From assembly GCA_029891345.1 (NCBI GenBank), contig CM056998.1, positions 173,624,332-173,688,331 on the forward strand: DNA of 64,000 bases, in the 5' to 3' direction. The stretch's first letter is position 1; every line of letters starts with the position of its first letter. The notes below the pieces were generated by a model, which was not told where the DNA came from, ran no database searches, and was given only the letters and a program-made list of their open reading frames with translations. Of the stretch, positions 58,930 through 64,000 are shown piece after piece. Source of the stretch: Dryococelus australis (taxonomy: Eukaryota; Arthropoda; Insecta; Phasmatodea; Phasmatidae). The position numbers and the translations under genes are program-made.

Positions 58930-60150
58930 TCGGACTGATGTGAGAGGCAGAAAAATTCGCCGTTTAAAGTAGCAACAGCACAGATTTCAGACACCCTACC
59001 TTTACATTACTTTTGCAATGTGGTAACTGTATTTTCGACATGTCTCTTGGAAATTTAAACCCGTTAATTCTGACAATAAAAACATATCACGTTCGGCAAG
59101 GTTAGAAGTAACATTGGCATATTCCACTAAAGCTGTTAGTTAACAGGTGCGAAAGCTGGGAAGTACAAAATTCTGGCCATAAATATCACACAATATTTCT
59201 TACATCAGATGTAAAATTGGTTAACTGTGAAATTTTTAATTAATTTTACTTTGAAAATAATTCCTGTATTACAACTATTTCACGAAAATAACGGCTGACA
59301 GTAGTGTTGATAGCGTGATTTGAAGCGCAAGTCTAGTAAAAGGTGTACTATTTTTGTTCATGGCCACTGAACTGTCCCTTTGTGTTAGGTGTATAAATAT
59401 ATACTTATAAATTATTCCTAACTTTCATGTTTACAAAATGTCAAAGCTTTGCTTGCTTGTAGCGTGACTGTATTAACTGGCACACATGATGGAAGATTAC
59501 TCAGATATACATAAGGAACTAAGCCGAGCTATCAAAAACGCTCAAATAACCGTGGAATAATTCATATATTCAATGCAACTCTTAACGATTAATTTATGGT
59601 CTTTTGGAGAAAAAAAATTGCTGTGGTATAAGTCGCGGCTTTCTGATGTGAACTGTACAGCCGAGACTAATTGTGAGTATACTCCAGGTTCATAAACAGC
59701 TACTGCTAGAAATACCAAGCCTTAGAGTAGGTTTTAATTAATTATTTAATTAAACTCAATAATCAATAAAAATACAGAGGTCAAACCGACGCTTATACTG
59801 CAAACTCGAGACGAACACAATATCAAGATTGCGTCACTGGCAAACAAAATGTTAGGACGCCGTTTACCAATCTGCGCCTGTTACACTACTAGCCTGTCGG
59901 CAGCCCGGACAATAGGGAACCTTTCGAAGCATGCACTAGCCAATAAGACCCATGGTTCGTTCCCAGAGCATCGCGCAGCCAATCAGGGAATGTCTAGTCT
60001 CACACAAAAGTAACCGTCACACAATACAGACTGTTTACTTATATATTGTATGGCCAAACACTACAAACTTTGCTCAATGGTACTCTGGCGTAATCCTAAT
60101 AGCTACTCAGCTCCAACCAAAAAATTGCTTCAAAGAAAGACAAGTTTACT
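58930..60150. other. AT-rich stretch with an M remnant
   Basis: 59488-59560 (gatggaagattactcagata, gctatcaaaaacgctcaaat, accgtggaat) aligns with the right end of family M but is highly diverged. No gene seen. Confidence 0.4.
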
Positions 60151-60151
60151 A

Positions 60152-60573
60152 TGGGCTGTTCAAGGTAAAATTAGCACTTTCGAAAGCCCTGTTTAAGATC
60201 TACTTGTATACACTTTGTGTACTCTTCCACCTTATGCAAATTTAACATTGCCTTGGGCCTCATCAGTTTATTTAATGCGTCGGTCAAATGAAACTGTGAA
60301 ATTATTATGGAAGTAAATGCTTTACAAATCCGTTCATTTTTACACTTCGATGCATAAAAAAAACCGAAAGAGAAAGAAATAATTTGACGTTATCACAAAT
60401 GGTTACCTAATACATTTCATTCGACGTTAAGATATGGAACCATTTTCCATCCATCGTTACTAACTTTACTGGGCGAATATCACACATTGCTCCCATTAAA
60501 ATATATGCATGCAGGGGCAGTAAGTTTTTCTAATGTTATTCTCTAAAGTGTTCACTTTATCGTGAACAGCCTT
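60152..60573 (-). mobile_element. MITE family M, copy 15
   Basis: 422-bp inverted copy from tgggctgttcaaggtaaaatt to tcactttatcgtgaacagcctt, TA on both sides. All internal landmarks present. Confidence 0.92.
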
Positions 60574-60596
60574 TAGTAATAAATACGGCTCGAAGT

Positions 60597-60830
60597 TTTT
60601 TTTTTTTTTTGTGGAGCTCGTCTTGACAGAGAGGTCAGATGCGCAGCACTGCGATGTATGGCGGGTAGCGTCCAGTCCCTTGGCGAAGCAAGCAGGTTGC
60701 CGCTCTCCGCATGGACAAATGGTTGGCTTGACCTCTTCTCCCGAAGGCCAGCCCTTGACACAAGTTCGACAAATTTCCCCACTCTTATGTTGTGATATTT
60801 CAAGGGATACCAACATGTTAGCTACACAGT
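60597..60830 (-). other. Possible 3' retrocopy-like segment ending in poly-A
   Basis: A run of about 14 T on the plus strand (60597-60610) precedes a G+C-balanced segment. On the minus strand it would be sequence ending in poly-A. A minus-strand open frame (60496-60816) crosses the T run. Product not recognised; no target duplication checked. Confidence 0.2.
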
Positions 60831-60839
60831 AAAAATGAC

Positions 60840-63385
60840 CGCGTATTATCCCATCTTATGCCAAACGCCTCGAGGTGGTGCTGATCTCGGAACTGGCAAA
60901 TTCCTATGACCGTCTCAAGAAGCAGGCAACAAACGATACTGCCAAACATAACACACACGTAATACACAGTACATGAACTTAACCTAAAACAAGTTACAAC
61001 ACAGAATTAAAATGCTTTGTTTGTTCCGTGTCTGTTTCTCGAGAGCTGCAGGATGTTTTCTCGGCCGAGCTTTTTCGGGGGGTTTATTCTGAGATATTAG
61101 TTTCGTTTCCTTTCGACAAAAACTCATTATGAATTTAATTTTTTTCCTCAAAAAAAGAGTTATTATAAGCACCTCTATGTTCGATAACACATTCAAAACG
61201 ATAACAAAGCGCTTCGGGCTTCCGTCATGGAGTTTTATTATGAAAACATGGCGGGAGTGTGGTACAGCTTGTTGTTTGTAACTGCGGAAGACGACAATCG
61301 TGAAGAATTTCAAAAATTATTTTATTTATACCAATTAATTTATTGTTTTTATTTGTGAACCACGTAAGTAATAGTGTAGGCAGACTCTTGTGAGGACATC
61401 ATACCATTTAATTAATTACAGTAATTTATAATGACATACGATAGCACACGCGTTGATTTTACTCAACACTTGGGAGACGATACGTTTCTCGACTCATCTT
61501 GCCACGTCACTTTTCACGTCATATTTTCGCCTGCCCGTTATAAATTCAGCTAAAAATGACGGACTTTTTTTTCCTACCTTGAATGAATTATTCGTTAAGA
61601 ACCAAGGAAGAGCACGATGTACGCGGCCTCAGCTCCGATGAAATTACGCATCATGTGAGCGTCCCGTGTCAACTGGGTCTCAGCGTGGCGACAAGCCGGC
61701 CAGCACAGTGACAGCCCCAGCACAGTCAGAATTCAGACTGCCGACGCTATTGGCTACTCCTCGGTGACGTCAGCGGTATTGCCAAGAGTTCCAGCTGAAG
61801 AGAGAAAATGTTTTCGATGGCAATAAAGAACTGCCGCGCACTGCTCTGAGAGCTATCTATTTCCAAATAAAAAGTTTTCTTACTGGTCAGGTTAAAGATT
61901 CCCTGATGACAAATCAGATCAAGTTTAAGTTGTGGCGAGGGACGGGTGTGTAAATTGGGAAGAAATGGTTTGGAAATGAATAATCATTCTTTCAAGGATC
62001 AGGTGTGCTCGGTTCTCAGACTACTGAGGAGTCAACGCTATGAGATGATAAGTATTTAAATGATTGGCTCTTTCAGAGTAATTTAGTAACACCGAGGAAA
62101 CTAACAGAATAGTAATCTTATGATTTAGGTATGCCCCAGAATAGTGTAAACTTATTTTTGCTGATGGGGAAAAGGTAATTGTAGAAACCAAATCTAACAG
62201 TTTAAAGCATTTGCCAAATTTGAGGCACTATTAGATTTATATTAGGTTATTATTATAATTGAAATCGTTAGCCGCTGCCACAATTTGGTTTTAAATGTTT
62301 TTGGTTTTGTCCAAAGAATTTTGTAATAAAACTGGGCTTTGAGATCGTAGATATCTTTTTTTAATTTAGCGATTTGTAAGATATTTAAATGAGTGCGTAT
62401 TTTGCATATTTTTCTAGCTGTCATTCTCATAAATACTCAGTAATCATTGTATTATTGCTCTCTAGTCAAAGATAAATTTTATAATGATTTTAAGGTTGAG
62501 AATGTAATGAGAAATTGAATGGTCAGTAAGGTGCCCTAAAATATATCTGACGTATCTTGTGACCCGGAAACATAATGTATGAAGCATCAATGTAACAGTT
62601 TTTGAAACGTATATTTTCCAGTTCTTGTGGTTAAGATAATTTTGCCCTATTACAATTCAGAGTGCTATCACGCTATAAATATTGTTATTTTATTTAGTTA
62701 GGATTCTAAATGTTAGTTGAGTTTTGGTACAGAACAACAGCAAATTATCGCCCTTCTATGTTCTGCTGATTGTGATTATTCGGGAGTTTCCCAAGAGTCT
62801 GGTCCGCAGAAAGTAACGGACGTGTCATTTGTTTAAAAAATAATAATTTCGAAATAAACCAAAAAGTAGCGATTAACTTTAAACAATTGGTACTATTAAA
62901 TTAAATTACCGTGTCTTGAAAATTATTTAGTAAAAATTAACACCTTATTGGAATTGATACAATAAACTAGACACATTATAAGGTTTAGTTTGTTGTTCAT
63001 CGCTTATTTTAGAATCTTAGTATCCAAAATAACGAACGGAACAGCGTGGTCGTAAACAGGTTGCAACCAAACAGAAAATATGATGAGCAGAAAAATCTGA
63101 TTATATGCGACAACCTAAGTTCTGTCCGCTCTCACTTATTTGCGTACATGTGAAACCATGTTAATGCAAATGCATAAAAATTAAAAGTAATTAATTTTTT
63201 ACACAATACGTCACACGTCCATCACAGTAATTTTTAAAATTATAAATTTTTGAACATTCCATTTTACGCTGGCGTGCTGATCACATTATGGCTTACGTTA
63301 TACATTAATCTGGAATTACATATATAAACGGCAAATACCTACGTCTTACCCTGGACTCCAACCTAGAATTACGTGGTCTGAGGAT
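60840..63385. other. Non-coding stretch
   Basis: AT-rich with a less AT-rich patch at 61650-61840. No recognised gene or repeat. Confidence 0.45.
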
Positions 63386-63391
63386 TCCTAA

Positions 63392-64000
63392 TGCCCGGTT
63401 GCACCAACATTTTTCCTAATCCGAGATCGAATGATCCTAGTTCCAAACCAGGATCCAGTTTGATCTTGGTTCCAATGTTAAAGTGTTGCACCAACGTAAA
63501 GTCATGATTCTGGATCTCCGATTTATCGATCTTGGTTCCAAAGTGAGAGATCGAAATTAAGTATGAGACCAATTTTGCTATTGGTTCGTAATATATGACG
63601 TCATGGAAGTAGGCGCATTTTTCACTATAGATAGAACTAGATGTGCGATGTTTTATCTGTTTTAAGTGAACTATTGTTGTACGAATTTTACTGAATATTA
63701 TTCAACAGCGCATAATGTCGTTTTAATTTTCCAAGAAAACAATCGAACGTTGTTCTATATGCTGGCGTATTTTCAAAATATATTTGTCGACGATGGCTGC
63801 TGATCTCGAACACCAGTCCAGCTTTGTACTCAAATGGTTGCAACAGTTTTCTGTGTCGAACTTAGATCCTATTGCGGATCGAGTTTCGAACCACGATGGT
63901 GAAACCGTGCATTTGAGGTCTGAACTATGAAGTTCATTTCACAGTGCAAAAACACAAAAACGCAATTACATACTCGTTTGAAACGTGGCATATTACTACA
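63392..64000 (+). mobile_element. Probable DNA transposon end, continuing past window
   Basis: GCCCGGTTGCACCAACATTTT at 63393 looks like a transposon terminus; GTTGCACCAACGT recurs at 63485. Between them are repeated GATC..GGTTCCAA-type blocks. No right end is found before the window ends. The family is not assigned with confidence. Confidence 0.4.

Overview
This window looks like eukaryotic, most likely insect, intergenic or intronic DNA. It is AT-rich and has no operon-like gene packing. Nearly all open frames are below 120 codons. It is full of short non-autonomous transposons, tRNA-derived SINEs and microsatellites. The insect assignment is inferred from the repeat style (TA-target, hAT and piggyBac-type MITEs plus a SINE with a Ser/Leu-like tRNA head); no protein here fixes a species. 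I found no transposase, reverse transcriptase, rRNA, snRNA or intact tRNA gene and no confident protein-coding gene.

Layout. 0.4-1.1 kb: a CpG-rich island with a plausible first coding exon (899-1024) carrying YY1-like and NRF-1-like motifs. 4.7-5.1 kb: the first copy of the dominant MITE family, called M here (TIR TAGGCTGTTCACGGTAAA, TA target). 6.4-9.1 kb: two SINEs, a 3 x 97 bp tandem array and a block rich in ACCATAAT motifs. 9.8-11.3 kb: a ~1 kb B element split by an M element. 13-14.8 kb: decayed M fragments. 15.9-19.1 kb: two hAT MITEs with 8-bp target duplications, a SINE, an M element and an inverted repeat. 19.7-25.6 kb: a dense cluster of B and M elements, one M inserted into another. 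30.9-39.4 kb: M with a nested relative, SINEs with duplications, a hAT MITE carrying a foldback element, a piggyBac-like MITE and a hAT MITE split by M. 42.3 kb: a 36-bp minisatellite. 43-51.9 kb: hAT, piggyBac-like, SINE and M copies, including a hAT MITE inside an M element with a perfect 8-bp duplication. 53.7-54.1 kb: a roughly 330-bp near-complete palindrome. 58.0-58.9 kb: a second strong CpG-rich island. 60.2 kb: the last M copy. 63.4 kb: one end of another DNA transposon that probably runs off the window.

How the parts fit. The nested insertions give relative ages. B is older than the M copy inside it, M is older than the hAT copy inside it, and another hAT is older than the M inside it, so the families were active over overlapping periods. 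M, its shorter nested variant and B share terminal sequence. The simplest inference is that one TA-specific transposase encoded elsewhere moved all three. The most interesting non-routine objects are the two foldback or palindromic loci (33.86-34.10 kb and 53.73-54.05 kb) and the CpG-island exon candidate at 0.9 kb.
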